53,140 bases of DNA from Oscillospiraceae bacterium (GCA_015068065.1 SVLE01000001.1:67428-120567); one strand, 5' to 3'; numbered from the stretch's first letter, positions 9,907 through 20,867 are shown. Numbers and translations: made by a program. The notes: generated by a model from the letters alone, not told the origin.

Positions 9907-10458
9907 TCATCCTTCCTCCACAGGCAGATCCACCACGATGGGCTCGTGTCCGGTGGACTGCACGAATTTGAGCAGGTCATCTCTGGTCAGCCGCAGGGTG
10001 GAGGTGGACAGGCCGGGATGGGCGCTGATGTATTCATCGTCCATCAGGGGCTTGTCCATGACCAACTGAATGTGATGGTCGGTGTCAAACATCAATTCCA
10101 GAGCGGAGACGGAGCCGGGGGTGGTGTGCAGGTACTCCGCCATGTGGTCCGCATCGGCGAAGGACAGGCGGGCGCAGCCCAGCTGGGTGGAGAGGAACTT
10201 GGTCTTGAAGGGCTTTTCCCCATGCATCATCAAAAGATAAAACTGAGTTTGCTGGCGGTTGCACAAAAACAGGTTCTTGCAGATGGGCGCGCCCAGCTTT
10301 TCCTCAATAATGCGGCAGTCCTCCATGGTGTCCGCGTGGTCATGGTCCACACGGATGTAGGGGATGGACAGATCGTCCAGCTTATCGTAGATGGCCTCTT
10401 CCGCGTCCGTGCGGCGGTCTGCGGGGCGGCCGGTATAAACGGTTTCGTCGATGTACAT
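9907..10458 (-). CDS. prolyl-tRNA editing protein (YbaK/ProX deacylase)
   Basis: This is a free-standing trans-editing enzyme that hydrolyses mischarged aminoacyl-tRNAPro, usually Ala-tRNAPro. The 183-aa protein has the ProX pattern: IYDKLDDLSIPYIRVDHDHA at residues 24-43, the KNLFLCNRQQTQFYLLMMHG substrate-loop region with its Lys, and LMFDTDHHIQLVMDKPL with GLSTSTLRLTRDDLLKF at the end. It is the last gene of a minus-strand cluster, 12 bases after the UPF0210 stop, and ends at the shared terminator. Confidence 0.88.
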   Translation of the reverse strand: MYIDETVYTGRPADRRTDAEEAIYDKLDDLSIPYIRVDHDHADTMEDCRIIEEKLGAPICKNLFLCNRQQTQFYLLMMHGEKPFKTKFLSTQLGCARLSFADADHMAEYLHTTPGSVSALELMFDTDHHIQLVMDKPLMDDEYISAHPGLSTSTLRLTRDDLLKFVQSTGHEPIVVDLPVEEG

Positions 10459-10470
10459 GGGAAGGACTCC

Positions 10471-11829
10471 TTAGTTCTTCAGACTCTGCATGGGAGCCGG
10501 GATGCGTCCGCCCCGGGCGATAAAGTCGGCGCAGGAGCCTGCATGGACGGGCATCACGGGGGCGGAGCCAAGCAGGCCGCCAAACTCCACCATATCACCC
10601 ACCTTGCAACCGGGGGCGGGGATAAGGCGCACGGCGGTGGTTTTGGAGTTGACCATGCCGATGGCCGCCTCGTCCGCGATGATGGCGGACAAAGTCTCTG
10701 CAGTGGTGTCGCCGGGGACAGCGATCATGTCAAGGCCCACGGAGCAAACGCAGGTCATAGCTTCCAGTTTGTCCAGTGTCAGAACACCGGAGGAGGCCGC
10801 GGCGATCATCCCCTCGTCCTCGCTGACGGGGATGAAGGCACCGGACAGGCCACCCACATGGGAGGAGGCCATTACGCCGCCCTTTTTCACCGCATCGTTC
10901 AGCAGGGCCAGCGCGGCGGTGGTGCCGTGGATGCCGCAGGTCTCAAGACCCATTTCTTCCAGAATGCGGGCCACACTGTCGCCCACCGCAGGGGTGGGGG
11001 CAAGGGACAGGTCCACAATGCCGAAGGGGACGTTCAGGCGGCGGCTTGCCTCCTGCGCCACCAGCTGACCCATGCGGGTAATGCGGAAAGCGGTCTTTTT
11101 CACCGTCTCGGCCACCACGTCAAAGGGCTGACCCTTGACGGACTGGAGGGCGTGGTACACCACGCCGGGGCCGGAAACGCCTACGTTGATGACACGTTCA
11201 CCCTCGCCCACGCCGTGGAAGGCGCCGGCCATAAAGGGGTTATCCTCCACCGCGTTGCAGAACACCACCAGCTTGGCGCAGCCAAAGCCGCCCTTATCGG
11301 CGGTGGCGGCGGCCAGATCCTTGATGGTGCGGCCCATGAGGGCCACCGCGTTCATGTCAATGCCAGCCTTGGTGGAGCCCACATTGACACTGGAGCAGAC
11401 GATGTCGGTGGTGGCAAGGGCCTCGGGAATGGAGTTGATGAGGATGCGGTCAGCATCCGTCATCCCCTTTTGCACCAGCGCGGAGAAGCCGCCGATGAAG
11501 TTGACTCCGGTAGTCTTGGCGGCCCGGTCCATGGCGGCAGCAAAGGGTGCGTAGTTTTTAGCATCACAGGCCGCGCCTACCAGAGCGATGGGGGTAACCG
11601 AGATGCGCTTGTTGACGATGGGGATACCGAACTCCCGTTCAATGGCTTCGCCGGTGGAAACAAGATGCTCGGCGCTGCGGGTGATTTTGTCATAAACCTT
11701 GTCACAGGCCAGCTTGATGTCGCTGTGGGCACAGGACAGCAGGGAGATGCCCATGGTGATGGTGCGCACGTCCAGATGCTGTTGGTCGATCATCTGGATG
11801 GTCTGCATGATTTCGTGTTGGTTGAGCAT
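10471..11829 (-). CDS. UPF0210 (PFL/DUF711) family protein
   Basis: The 452-aa protein matches the UPF0210/DUF711 family, typically about 450 aa and almost always encoded beside a small ACT-domain protein, as here. Recognisable segments are [20 protein letters not shown] at the start, [30 protein letters not shown] and [20 protein letters not shown]. The biochemical function is not established; the ACT partner suggests amino-acid sensing. I chose the ATG at 11829 because GAGGTG precedes it and the family starts there. The longer open frame upstream is only a shadow of the ACT gene. Confidence 0.9.
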   Translation of the reverse strand: MLNQHEIMQTIQMIDQQHLDVRTITMGISLLSCAHSDIKLACDKVYDKITRSAEHLVSTGEAIEREFGIPIVNKRISVTPIALVGAACDAKNYAPFAAAMDRAAKTTGVNFIGGFSALVQKGMTDADRILINSIPEALATTDIVCSSVNVGSTKAGIDMNAVALMGRTIKDLAAATADKGGFGCAKLVVFCNAVEDNPFMAGAFHGVGEGERVINVGVSGPGVVYHALQSVKGQPFDVVAETVKKTAFRITRMGQLVAQEASRRLNVPFGIVDLSLAPTPAVGDSVARILEEMGLETCGIHGTTAALALLNDAVKKGGVMASSHVGGLSGAFIPVSEDEGMIAAASSGVLTLDKLEAMTCVCSVGLDMIAVPGDTTAETLSAIIADEAAIGMVNSKTTAVRLIPAPGCKVGDMVEFGGLLGSAPVMPVHAGSCADFIARGGRIPAPMQSLKN

Positions 11830-11843
11830 ATCAGACACCTCGC

Positions 11844-12113
11844 TTAGATGCGATGCATCGCGTTGAAGATGTCCTCCCGCTGGATGCGGATGGACAGACC
11901 GCGCTCCTCGCCGGCCTTGGCCAGAATATCGGCCATGTCGCCGATGGTGGTGGGGCAGGCGGCGGTGTCCACCAGCATGACCATGGTGAAGTACTCCTGC
12001 AGCACGGTTTGGGTGATGTCCAGAATGTTGATGTTGTGTTCGGCCAGCAGGGCACACACCATGGCGGTGATGCCCACCTGATCCTTGCCGATGACGGTTA
12101 CGATGGCTTTCAT
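11844..12113 (-). CDS. ACT domain protein (UPF0237)
   Basis: This is a stand-alone ACT domain, a beta-alpha-beta-beta-alpha-beta module that binds small ligands such as amino acids. The 89-aa sequence starts [20 protein letters not shown], with the Gly between the first strand and helix that forms the ligand site, and continues [19 protein letters not shown]. It ends 14 bases before the UPF0210 start. This pairing is conserved across Firmicutes and supports a shared, still unknown task. Confidence 0.92.
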   Translation of the reverse strand: MKAIVTVIGKDQVGITAMVCALLAEHNINILDITQTVLQEYFTMVMLVDTAACPTTIGDMADILAKAGEERGLSIRIQREDIFNAMHRI

Positions 12114-12130
12114 AAAAACAGTCCTTTCTG

Positions 12131-12706
12131 TCAGTTGAGTTCATCAAGGGTGAGTTCAAACCCATCCAGGAAGTGCTCCATAAAATATTTCAGCGCGGGG
12201 ATGGGGTTCTGGCACAGGGCGGCGTAGGTCTGCTCCTTTGCTTTTTTGAACTCGGTGTTGCCCGCCTTGAGTTCCTCCACGCACTTGATATAGGCCGACA
12301 ACTTGTCGGCGGCTTTGACGATGGCATGGATCTCCGGATCGGGGATAGTCACCGCCTCGTCAAAATCGCGGCGCAGTTCCTCAGGCAACATGGACAGCAG
12401 CTTTTGCTCCGCCACCGCCTCCACCTGCTTGTAGGCGGCCTGAATGTCCGGGTTGTCGTACTTGATGGGGGTGGGCATGTCGCCGGTGAGGATCTCGCAG
12501 GCGTCGTGATACAGTGCGGCCACCGCCACCGTACCCGGGTCAATTTGTCCGCCGTAAAAGCGGTTCTGGATCACGGCAAGGGCATGGGCCAGCACAGCCA
12601 CCTGATGGGAGTGCTCCTGAATATTTTCCTGAAAGGTGTTGCGCATCAGCCCCCAGCGGTTGATGTACCGCATACGGGAAAGCATGGCAAAAAAGGGATG
12701 GGACAT
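12131..12706 (-). CDS. yfbR: HD-domain 5'-deoxynucleotidase YfbR-like
   Basis: It dephosphorylates deoxyribonucleoside 5'-monophosphates. The 191-aa protein shows the metal-binding HD pattern: the first His in [17 protein letters not shown], the HD pair in [20 protein letters not shown], and the distal Asp in [18 protein letters not shown]. The [11 protein letters not shown] segment matches the Arg-Trp substrate site of YfbR. The ATG at 12706 follows AGGAGGA; an in-frame start 8 codons upstream lacks spacing for that site. It is the first gene of the minus-strand set leading to ACT, UPF0210 and the editing protein. Confidence 0.9.
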   Translation of the reverse strand: MSHPFFAMLSRMRYINRWGLMRNTFQENIQEHSHQVAVLAHALAVIQNRFYGGQIDPGTVAVAALYHDACEILTGDMPTPIKYDNPDIQAAYKQVEAVAEQKLLSMLPEELRRDFDEAVTIPDPEIHAIVKAADKLSAYIKCVEELKAGNTEFKKAKEQTYAALCQNPIPALKYFMEHFLDGFELTLDELN

Positions 12707-12739
12707 AGGGGCGTCCTCCTGTCTGTTCAAGTACAGATT

Positions 12740-12768
12740 ATTTTACCACACGGGAGGAAAAGTGTAAA
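12740..12768 (-). promoter_or_regulatory. sigma-A promoter for the yfbR-ACT-UPF0210-editing operon
   Basis: On the minus strand TTTACA (12763-12768), a 17-base spacer and TAAAAT (12740-12745) lie just upstream of the ribosome-binding site. Confidence 0.75.
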
Positions 12769-12771
12769 CGC

Positions 12772-12803
12772 AAAAAACGGGACTGAGATCAGTCCCGTTT
12801 TTT
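12772..12803. terminator. bidirectional terminator overlapping the XRE gene stop
   Basis: Perfect 15-bp arms (12772-12786 and 12789-12803) begin with six A and end with six T. The XRE gene's TGA stop (12789-12791) is inside the stem. Confidence 0.9.
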
Positions 12804-13463
12804 GCGTGCCTTGAACCATGCTCGCAGGGTCAGGATGATGAGCAACCAGAGGACAGCGGAACGTAGCAGAAGGAGAACGCCGGAAAATAAGTAGAGCAGA
12901 GAATGCCCTAGAAAACCGTGGTATAGAAAATATGCCGCGACTGGAAAAGGGAAAAGAAGTGAGATGGGATTTGAGGAAAAGGCGAGGCCGATCAGCTGAG
13001 GATTTAAGACCAAAATACTGACGGCAGTCAAGAGCCAACCGCAAATGAGCCAGGGGTGCTTTTTAGACAGCAGCGGGGGAAAGCCCAGAACAAACAAGAC
13101 CAGACCTAACGCCACCAGTACTATACTGAACACCAGACCGAGGATGACGGCAATACCGCCCAGCACCATAAGGACGGTGCCTGTGATCTGTGCTGGGGTC
13201 AGTCCGGCCCGCTTTTCCATGTAGATGACCTGGGGTTCGACGGCGGGCTGTTCCGGCTGTGGCTGTGCGTCTTCACGCACCAGTTGATCCACGCTGATTC
13301 CGAACAGGTCGGCCAGCTTGATGATCTTGTCCAGATCGGGCACCGACTGGCCCGTTTCCCACTTGCTTACCGACTGGCGGGATACCTCCAGCCGCTCGGC
13401 CAAATCACCCTGAGACAGGTTTTGGGCGGTGCGTAATTCCAATATCTTTTCGGCCAAAGTCAT
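12789..13463 (-). CDS. XRE-family HTH regulator with C-terminal membrane domain
   Basis: The 224-aa protein has an N-terminal lambda-repressor-like HTH (residues about 5-60; LSQGDLAERLEVSRQSVSKW with VPDLDKIIKLADLFGISVD), a Pro/Gln-rich linker and four to five hydrophobic helices (about 80-215). This architecture is common in Clostridia and probably senses an envelope or membrane signal, but the target is unknown. AAAGGAGG precedes the ATG. It has its own promoter and is transcribed away from the Nudix-wal operon. It ends in the shared terminator. Confidence 0.88.
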   Translation of the reverse strand: MTLAEKILELRTAQNLSQGDLAERLEVSRQSVSKWETGQSVPDLDKIIKLADLFGISVDQLVREDAQPQPEQPAVEPQVIYMEKRAGLTPAQITGTVLMVLGGIAVILGLVFSIVLVALGLVLFVLGFPPLLSKKHPWLICGWLLTAVSILVLNPQLIGLAFSSNPISLLFPFPVAAYFLYHGFLGHSLLYLFSGVLLLLRSAVLWLLIILTLRAWFKARKKRD

Positions 13464-13489
13464 GAGACCGCCTCCTTTCTTCTGGGGCT

Positions 13490-13518
13490 ATTATAGAGAA
13501 TTGCGGACGCAAAGGCAA
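13490..13518 (-). promoter_or_regulatory. promoter of the XRE membrane regulator
   Basis: On the minus strand TTGCCT (13513-13518), 17 bases, TATAAT (13490-13495), 27 bases before the ATG. Confidence 0.75.
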
Positions 13519-13589
13519 CCAAGCGGGGTTGGAAATATTGGCAACCGGCGGTTGCGGAGGAAAAATCTCCCCTAAAGAGGGGCAATTTC

Positions 13590-13618
13590 TTGGCAAGGGA
13601 GCGAGGTTGTGATATAAT
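13590..13618 (+). promoter_or_regulatory. strong promoter of the Nudix-wal operon
   Basis: TTGGCA (13590-13595), a 17-base spacer and TATAAT (13613-13618), preceded by TG in the extended -10 position. Confidence 0.85.
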
Positions 13619-13676
13619 ATTCCGGTATGGAAACCCGAACGCAAAATGATTACTGAACGCGGTACGGAGGATGTGT

Positions 13677-14216
13677 ATGGAGCTGACGGAAAAGACCCTG
13701 TCCAGCCAGACGGTATTTGAAGGCAAGATCATCACGGTCAAGCTGGACAAGGCCCTGCTGCCCAATGGGGCTGAGGCGTCCCGGGAAGTGGTGGAGCACC
13801 CGGGCGGGGTGTGCATTCTGGCACTGCAAGAAGATGGCACCGTCCCACTGGTGCGCCAATTCCGCTATCCTCTGGGCGACGTGATGCTGGAGCTGCCCGC
13901 GGGCAAGCTGGAATACGGGGAGGAGCCCCGTCCCGCGGCCATCCGGGAACTGGGGGAGGAGGTCGGGCTGGAGCCCGGCGAGCTGACCGAGCTGGGCTTT
14001 ATCTACGTTTCTCCCGGCTTCTGTACGGAGAAGCTGCACATGTATCTGGCTCGGGACGTGAAGGCGGTTCCTGTTCACCCGGACGAAGACGAATTTCTGG
14101 ACATCGTCTACCTGCCGTTTGGAGAACTGATGGAGATGGTCATGTCCGGGGAGATCACCGACGGAAAGACGGTGGCCACCGTGCTGAAGACCAAGGTTCT
14201 GCTGGACCTTGGCTAA
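13677..14216 (+). CDS. Nudix hydrolase, ADP-ribose pyrophosphatase type
   Basis: It probably hydrolyses ADP-ribose or related nucleoside diphosphates to AMP and a sugar phosphate. The 179-aa protein has the complete Nudix box GKLEYGEEPRPAAIRELGEE followed by VG (residues about 75-97), with the metal-binding Glu cluster, preceded by VRQFRYPLGDVMLELPAG as in ADP-ribose pyrophosphatases. The ATG at 13677 is preferred because ACGGAGG ends right before the alternative ATG at 13671, which leaves that one no spacing. It is 21 bases upstream of walR and probably co-transcribed with it. Confidence 0.92.
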   Translation: MELTEKTLSSQTVFEGKIITVKLDKALLPNGAEASREVVEHPGGVCILALQEDGTVPLVRQFRYPLGDVMLELPAGKLEYGEEPRPAAIRELGEEVGLEPGELTELGFIYVSPGFCTEKLHMYLARDVKAVPVHPDEDEFLDIVYLPFGELMEMVMSGEITDGKTVATVLKTKVLLDLG

Positions 14217-14237
14217 GATTGGAAAGAGGTGCTTTGT

Positions 14238-14936
14238 ATGGAAAAGACCATTCTGATCGTGGAAGACGAGACCAATATCGTGGATATTCTCTCCTTTAAT
14301 CTGGAGCGGGAGGGGTATAACACCATCGAGGCCTATGACGGCCAGACCGGCCTGCAGCTGGCCCGGGAGCAGAACCCTGACCTGATCCTGCTGGACCTGA
14401 TGCTGCCCAAAATGAACGGCTTTGACGTGTGCAAGCAGCTGCGCTCCGAGGGCTGCGCCATTCCCATTATCATGCTTACCGCCCGGGAGGAAGAGGCGGA
14501 CAAGGTGCTGGGGCTGGAGCTGGGAGCAGATGATTATATTACCAAGCCCTTTGCCGTGCGGGAACTCATGGCCCGGGTCAAGGCCAATATCCGTCGGGCT
14601 CACATGCCTGCTGCCGCGGCGGAGGACAACTCGGGCCGCATGGTGTTTGGCCGCATTGTCATCGATACCGAGGGTGCGATGGTACAGAAGGACGGCGTGA
14701 CGCTGGAGCTGAGCCAGCGGGAATATGATCTCATCCGTTTTCTGGCCGGGCAACCGGGCAAGGTGTTCTCCCGCGAGGCACTGATGGAGCACGTGTGGAA
14801 CTATGCCGGCTATGTGGGTGACGTGCGAGGTGTGGATGTGGCGGTGCGCCGTTTGCGGGAAAAGATCGAGGATGATCCCGCCAACCCCGCGTTTATCGTG
14901 ACCCGCCGGGGTTTGGGCTATCTGTTCAACGCGTAA
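14238..14936 (+). CDS. walR: OmpR/PhoB-type response regulator, WalR-like
   Basis: This is the DNA-binding partner of the kinase encoded next. The 232-aa protein has a receiver domain (1-115) with the acidic pocket ILIVEDE, phospho-acceptor Asp53 in LILLDLMLPKMNG, Thr in MLTARE and Lys in ITKPFAVREL. A winged-helix DNA-binding domain (about 130-230) follows, with LELSQREYDLIRFLAGQPG and VDVAVRRLREKIE. The ATG at 14238 has AAAGAGGTG upstream. WalR rather than PhoB is inferred from the following walK, walH-like and walI-like genes. WalR controls cell-wall hydrolases and is usually essential. Confidence 0.9.
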   Translation: MEKTILIVEDETNIVDILSFNLEREGYNTIEAYDGQTGLQLAREQNPDLILLDLMLPKMNGFDVCKQLRSEGCAIPIIMLTAREEEADKVLGLELGADDYITKPFAVRELMARVKANIRRAHMPAAAAEDNSGRMVFGRIVIDTEGAMVQKDGVTLELSQREYDLIRFLAGQPGKVFSREALMEHVWNYAGYVGDVRGVDVAVRRLREKIEDDPANPAFIVTRRGLGYLFNA

Positions 14937-14977
14937 TGATTCGATTTCGCTTTGTGCGATGAAAGGGGGGAGCGGCC

Positions 14978-16756
14978 ATGCTTCGCAGTTTGCATATGAA
15001 GCTTGTGATGATCATGGTGCTGCTCATCCTGTCTCTGATGACAGTGGTTGGGGCATTTCTGATCAACTCCGTGGTTGCTTTTTACCTGAATGATTTTTAT
15101 ACCCAGATCGGCACTGTGGTCAGTGACCGGGATCTGTACCGGGATCTGACACAGGAGACGGCGGCGGAGCTTGCCGGCGAGGTCACCGGGGTGGAGATGC
15201 TGGAGCAGGTGCTGGGTGCCTATGCCGGTGAGCTGGGCGTGAACGGCAGCAACCGCAACTTTTATATTCTGGACGAGACCGGCGTGTATCTGGCCGGAAC
15301 GGACGATGAGTACGGTGCGAGGCTGGAGTACACCGAGAACCTGCTGGCTGTGATCAAAGACCGGAGTATGGTGGGTGACGAGAGCAGCGTGGCTGCCGAC
15401 TACATGGATGTGGCCATCCCCATCGACCGGGGAGATGGACAGTATATCATCTACATCCGGGACAACAGAGATACGGTGGACGAGCTGAACAATCAGCTGT
15501 TTATTCTGATCATGCAGGCATTGGTCTTTGGCCTTGTGATCTCGGTACTGCTGTCCTTCCTTCTGTCCAAAACCATGGTTACTCCCATTCAGCGGCTGAC
15601 CGACGGCGCAGAGCGGGTGGCCGGCGGAGACTTTTCGGACAAAATCGAGGTCACCTCCCGGGATGAGATCGGCGTGCTGACCAACACCTTTAATGACATG
15701 GCTCAACAGCTGCAGGACACTATTCAGCAGGTGGAGAACGAACGCAATAAACTGGATACCCTGTTCCTGCACATGACTGACGGCGTGGTGGCCTTCTCCA
15801 GCGAGGGGGCGGTGATCCACTCCAACCCCGCCGCAGCGGAGATGCTGCGTACAACGATTGATGAAAACACCCGCTATCAGGATTTGTTCGGGCAGGTTGC
15901 CGAGCTGGGCAGCGTACTGTCCGCGCCGGACTATCTGGAGGGAGAGCGGGCGGAGGGTGACCGCTATCTGGAACTGCTGCTGGCCCCCTTTGACCGGGAA
16001 AATCAGGCGGGAGCACTGGTAGTCCTCCATGATGTGACCGCCCAGCGCAGGAACGAGGAGATGCGCAGAGAATTTGTTGCCAACGTGTCCCATGAGCTGC
16101 GCACACCTCTGACCAATATCCGCAGCTATGCCGAAACGCTGTCCGAAAACGCGGGCGAGATGCCCCCCAACACGGAAAAGAAGTTCCTGAGCGTGATTTT
16201 GAACGAGAGCGACCGCATGACCCATATCGTACAGGATCTGCTTACCCTGTCCCGCTTTGACTCCGGACACAGCGAGCTGAAGCTGGGGCGATTCTCCTTT
16301 ACCGGCGCTATTAATGACCTGTACAACGCCGTATACATGGAGGCGCAGAAGCATGACCACACCGTGGAACTGAAGCTGGAACCCGGACTGCCTGAGATTC
16401 TGGCTGACCGGGAGCGGGTTTTGCAGGTGATGATGAATATCGTGTCCAACTCCATTAAGTACACCCCCAACGGCGGTCATATCGAGATTTCCGCCGGGCG
16501 CACCCCAGACCGGGTGTGGATGGAGGTGTCGGACAACGGTATTGGCATCCCCAAGGAGGACCGGGCTCGTATTTTCGAGCGCTTCTATCGGGTGGACAAG
16601 GCCCGCTCCAGAGAGTCGGGCGGTACCGGTCTGGGACTGTCTATCGCAAAGGAAATCATTGACCGTCATCAAGGCGTGCTCACCACGGTGGACAAGGATG
16701 AGCCCGGTCTGACCGTGCGCATGGAACTGAAAATAGAGGGTCCCGGCCATGAGTAA
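14978..16756 (+). CDS. walK: sensor histidine kinase, WalK-like
   Basis: This membrane kinase phosphorylates the WalR-like regulator. The 592-aa protein has TM1 (about 8-30), an extracellular PAS-like sensor (30-170), TM2 (about 173-198), HAMP (198-250), a cytoplasmic PAS (255-355), HisKA with phospho-acceptor His372 in ANVSHELRTPLTNIRSYAE, and an ATPase domain with N box MMNIVSNSIKY, G1 SDNGIGIP and G2 GGTGLGLSIAKEI. This matches WalK exactly. A GGGGGGAG lies before the ATG. It overlaps the next gene by 8 bases. Confidence 0.92.
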   Translation: MLRSLHMKLVMIMVLLILSLMTVVGAFLINSVVAFYLNDFYTQIGTVVSDRDLYRDLTQETAAELAGEVTGVEMLEQVLGAYAGELGVNGSNRNFYILDETGVYLAGTDDEYGARLEYTENLLAVIKDRSMVGDESSVAADYMDVAIPIDRGDGQYIIYIRDNRDTVDELNNQLFILIMQALVFGLVISVLLSFLLSKTMVTPIQRLTDGAERVAGGDFSDKIEVTSRDEIGVLTNTFNDMAQQLQDTIQQVENERNKLDTLFLHMTDGVVAFSSEGAVIHSNPAAAEMLRTTIDENTRYQDLFGQVAELGSVLSAPDYLEGERAEGDRYLELLLAPFDRENQAGALVVLHDVTAQRRNEEMRREFVANVSHELRTPLTNIRSYAETLSENAGEMPPNTEKKFLSVILNESDRMTHIVQDLLTLSRFDSGHSELKLGRFSFTGAINDLYNAVYMEAQKHDHTVELKLEPGLPEILADRERVLQVMMNIVSNSIKYTPNGGHIEISAGRTPDRVWMEVSDNGIGIPKEDRARIFERFYRVDKARSRESGGTGLGLSIAKEIIDRHQGVLTTVDKDEPGLTVRMELKIEGPGHE

Positions 16757-18038
16757 AAGGATTCGTGTGACAGAGACACTGAAAACCGTGGCCATCGTGG
16801 CGCTGACCTGTTGCGCATTTTGGCTGATCAGGGAGAGTCAGATGTTTCAGGTGGCCGGCGTACTGGGAACTGCCCGGCCCGGTGCGGAGGGGGTACAGGT
16901 ACAGACGGTTCAGAGCCAGAATGTTCTGCCCATACGCATGGCGGTCATGAGCCAGGGTGGTTGCTACGCGGTCCAGTATGACGAGCAGGATCTGACCGGC
17001 ACGTTTGGACGCATGGCACCTCTGCTGAACGAGGCCCTTTCCAGTGCCCAGACTCCCCGTGAGATCACCGCAGAGCAGTGGCAGAAGGCGCTGACCAGTG
17101 CACCGGGTGTTTACTTCGATTTTCAGGGAGAACTTCCGCTTTCGGTTCTGGCAGGATGGCTGTCCGGACAGGAAAACATAGGGTTGAGCGCATATGCCAG
17201 ACACCTGCTGCTGGCTGCGGACGGCGAGGGCGGAGTGATCCTGGCCTATTACGAAAAAGAAAGCGGAGCGTATTTTGCCTGCCCCACCCCGCTGGTCAAT
17301 CTGAGCCATCTGCAAAGTGCAGTGGCCCAGACCACGCCAAACGGTGCGGTCTTTGCCTGTCAGGCGGCCAATTACGGTATGCTGGCACCCTGGACGATCA
17401 TCAGCGCACAAACACCTCAGCCCCGGGAGTACGCCGCACACAATCCGCTGCCTGCACAAGAAGAGGACGGACTGAATGAGCTGCTGGAGACACTGGCATT
17501 TCCTCTGGGAATCACCACGGTCTATGAGACACCGGAGGGGCGCAGAGCACGCAGCGGAAACGACACCCTGTCTGTGTCCAATGAAGGTCTGGTCACCTAT
17601 TACAGCACCCGGGAAGAAGAGCGCTATCCGGTCACAGCGGGTGAGGGCGAGAGCGAACTGTTTGCTGCCGTGGACGGTGCAAACCGATTTGTTCGTAGCG
17701 TACTGGACCTGTGGCGGGGAGAAGGGCGTGTTTGTCTGGAACAGGTGGAGGAACAGGGGAACGGGGTTTACCGGATGAACTTCCGCTATGTTTTGGGCGA
17801 TATCCCGGTCCAGACCGGACAGCGGGGCTATGCAGCCACAGTTCTGGTGGATCAGGGCTATATCACGGAGTTTGAACTTCAGCTGCGGACCTATGTTCCA
17901 ATGGAGCAGACCACGCTGATGCTGCCGCAGCCGCAGGCTGCGGCTGCGCTGGCCGATCTTGGACAGACGGGCAGCCAAATGGAGTTGCGCTATCAGGACA
18001 GCGGTGATATAGCCAGAGCCGGCTGGATTGCAAACTAA
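16749..18038 (+). CDS. walH: WalH/YycH-like regulatory protein
   Basis: The 429-aa product has a short cytoplasmic start, one membrane helix (about residues 10-27, LKTVAIVALTCCAFWLI) and a long extracytoplasmic domain. This is the topology of YycH, which modulates WalK through membrane contacts. Sequence similarity to YycH is not obvious to me; the call rests on position (overlapping walK, before a YycI-like gene), length and topology. A 25-base repeat shared with the region downstream of groEL begins within its stop codon. Confidence 0.65.
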   Translation: MSKRIRVTETLKTVAIVALTCCAFWLIRESQMFQVAGVLGTARPGAEGVQVQTVQSQNVLPIRMAVMSQGGCYAVQYDEQDLTGTFGRMAPLLNEALSSAQTPREITAEQWQKALTSAPGVYFDFQGELPLSVLAGWLSGQENIGLSAYARHLLLAADGEGGVILAYYEKESGAYFACPTPLVNLSHLQSAVAQTTPNGAVFACQAANYGMLAPWTIISAQTPQPREYAAHNPLPAQEEDGLNELLETLAFPLGITTVYETPEGRRARSGNDTLSVSNEGLVTYYSTREEERYPVTAGEGESELFAAVDGANRFVRSVLDLWRGEGRVCLEQVEEQGNGVYRMNFRYVLGDIPVQTGQRGYAATVLVDQGYITEFELQLRTYVPMEQTTLMLPQPQAAAALADLGQTGSQMELRYQDSGDIARAGWIAN

Positions 18039-18061
18039 GCGTCTGAGCGCCCGGGAGCAGG
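18037..18061 (+). repeat. short copy of a 25-base interspersed repeat at the walH stop
   Basis: This stretch matches 24 of 25 bases of the reverse complement of 19185-19209. It starts inside the TAA of walH and runs into the walH-walI gap. The partner copy likewise starts just after the groEL stop, on the opposite strand. Confidence 0.7.
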
Positions 18062-18090
18062 TGAGATCAGAGGGAGAGGGGGCAGAACCG

Positions 18091-18963
18091 ATGGAAGGCG
18101 GAAAAATCAAGAATGTTGTGATTGTCATTTTGCTGATCCTGAACGGATTTCTGCTTTTTCTGGTGGGCGGACGCAGAATGGAGACCACCCAAAGTCATGA
18201 ATCGGCCCGGAACAGTGCCATTCAAATCATTCGCGACGGCGGCGTACAGCTGGAGGCAGAGAATGTTCCGGATAACACCGAGCTGCCGGTGCTGCAGGCT
18301 GAACGGAATCTGGAAGAGGAAAAAAACCTTGCGGCGGCGGTATTGGGGGCGGATGTGAGCGTGGAGGCGTTGGGCGGTGAGGTATATCGCTGCCATAACG
18401 GGAACGGATGGATCCAGTTCCACAGCACCGGAGAGTTCATGGCAGAGCTGGGGGGACCGGCATTTGCTCTGGAGGGTGAGTCGGCGAAGCATGCTGCTGC
18501 CCTACTATCCGAACTGAGAATTGAAAGTCGGGTTCTGACGGACACTGTGGCGGGTGGAACGGGAAGCGTCACACTGAGACAAACCGTGAGTGGTGTGCCC
18601 GTGCTGAACTGCCAGGCGGTAGTTCATTACCGTGATGGAGTGATTGTCAGCATCACCCAGGGCAGACGGCTGCCAGGTGAGGTACAAGCTGCCGCGCCTA
18701 AGGAGACCATGTCCGTGTCTACCGCATTGATGCGGATGTACAATGGACTGAAAGCGTTGGGCGATGTTTATACCAGAATCGAGGAGATTACGCCGGCCTA
18801 TACTATGAGCGTTGATCTTTCCGGAACGGCCCGTCTTGACCCAGTGTGGTATATAAAGACGGATACGGGTTCCTATCAGATGGATATTCATACCGGGCGG
18901 CTTAGCCGGTTGGGCGGTGCCGCAGTAGCGGCAGATGCGCAGATTGTGCTGGCAGAAGAATGA
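18091..18963 (+). CDS. walI: WalI/YycI-like regulatory protein
   Basis: The 290-aa protein has an N-terminal membrane anchor (VVIVILLILNGFLLFLVGG, residues about 8-26) and an extracytoplasmic domain. The anchor sequence KNVVIVILLILNGFLLF closely resembles YycI family members, and the C-terminal half has YycI-like beta-rich repeats. YycI works with YycH to tune WalK. The ATG at 18091 follows AGGGGG; an upstream in-frame TTG at 18028 would overlap walH and translate the 25-base repeat. The metallo-hydrolase gene walJ that often follows is absent; a terminator follows instead. Confidence 0.8.
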   Translation: MEGGKIKNVVIVILLILNGFLLFLVGGRRMETTQSHESARNSAIQIIRDGGVQLEAENVPDNTELPVLQAERNLEEEKNLAAAVLGADVSVEALGGEVYRCHNGNGWIQFHSTGEFMAELGGPAFALEGESAKHAAALLSELRIESRVLTDTVAGGTGSVTLRQTVSGVPVLNCQAVVHYRDGVIVSITQGRRLPGEVQAAAPKETMSVSTALMRMYNGLKALGDVYTRIEEITPAYTMSVDLSGTARLDPVWYIKTDTGSYQMDIHTGRLSRLGGAAVAADAQIVLAEE

Positions 18964-18972
18964 GATAAAAAG

Positions 18973-19010
18973 AACACAGGGTGCTGTCCCATTGGACAGC
19001 ACCCTGTGTT
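18973..19010. terminator. terminator of the Nudix-wal operon
   Basis: Perfect 17-bp arms (18973-18989 and 18994-19010) with a CATT loop, preceded by an A-run and followed by a T-rich tail. Confidence 0.9.
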
Positions 19011-19213
19011 TGTTTGATTTTGTTGCGACGGTTTGGGCGCATGGCCGGGTCGCTTTTTCTGCGCACTTCGTATTGTCACGCCTCGCACCCTCCGCGACGG
19101 CCGATAACTCCTCCGACTTCGCCGAAACCCGTTCCACCCTGCGGGTGTCTCTGGGCTTTCGGCATCCGCTCCGGAGTCTATCGTCCTGCTCCCGGGTGCT
19201 CAGACGCTTCTTA
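19011..19213 (-). repeat. probable interspersed structured repeat downstream of groEL
   Basis: This 203-base stretch between the walI terminator and the groEL stop has no supported gene. On the minus strand its first 25 bases (19185-19209) match 24/25 with the segment at 18037-18061. It can fold into nested stems: 19121-19130 with 19153-19163 (ten pairs, one bulge) around an inner CACCC/GGGTG hairpin (19135-19147). I suspect a dispersed Oscillospiraceae intergenic repeat, but this rests on impression and needs a genome-wide search. Confidence 0.5.
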
Positions 19214-20854
<1,641 letters not shown>

Positions 20855-20867
20855 TTACCTCCAAATA

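Noticed and set aside
9838-11847. 669-codon plus-strand frame
   Set aside because: It runs antisense to the editing protein and UPF0210 genes, both of which match known families.
18505-19137. Minus-strand frame running from the groEL-downstream repeat through walI
   Set aside because: It crosses the walI terminator and is antisense to walI; it merely translates the repeat.
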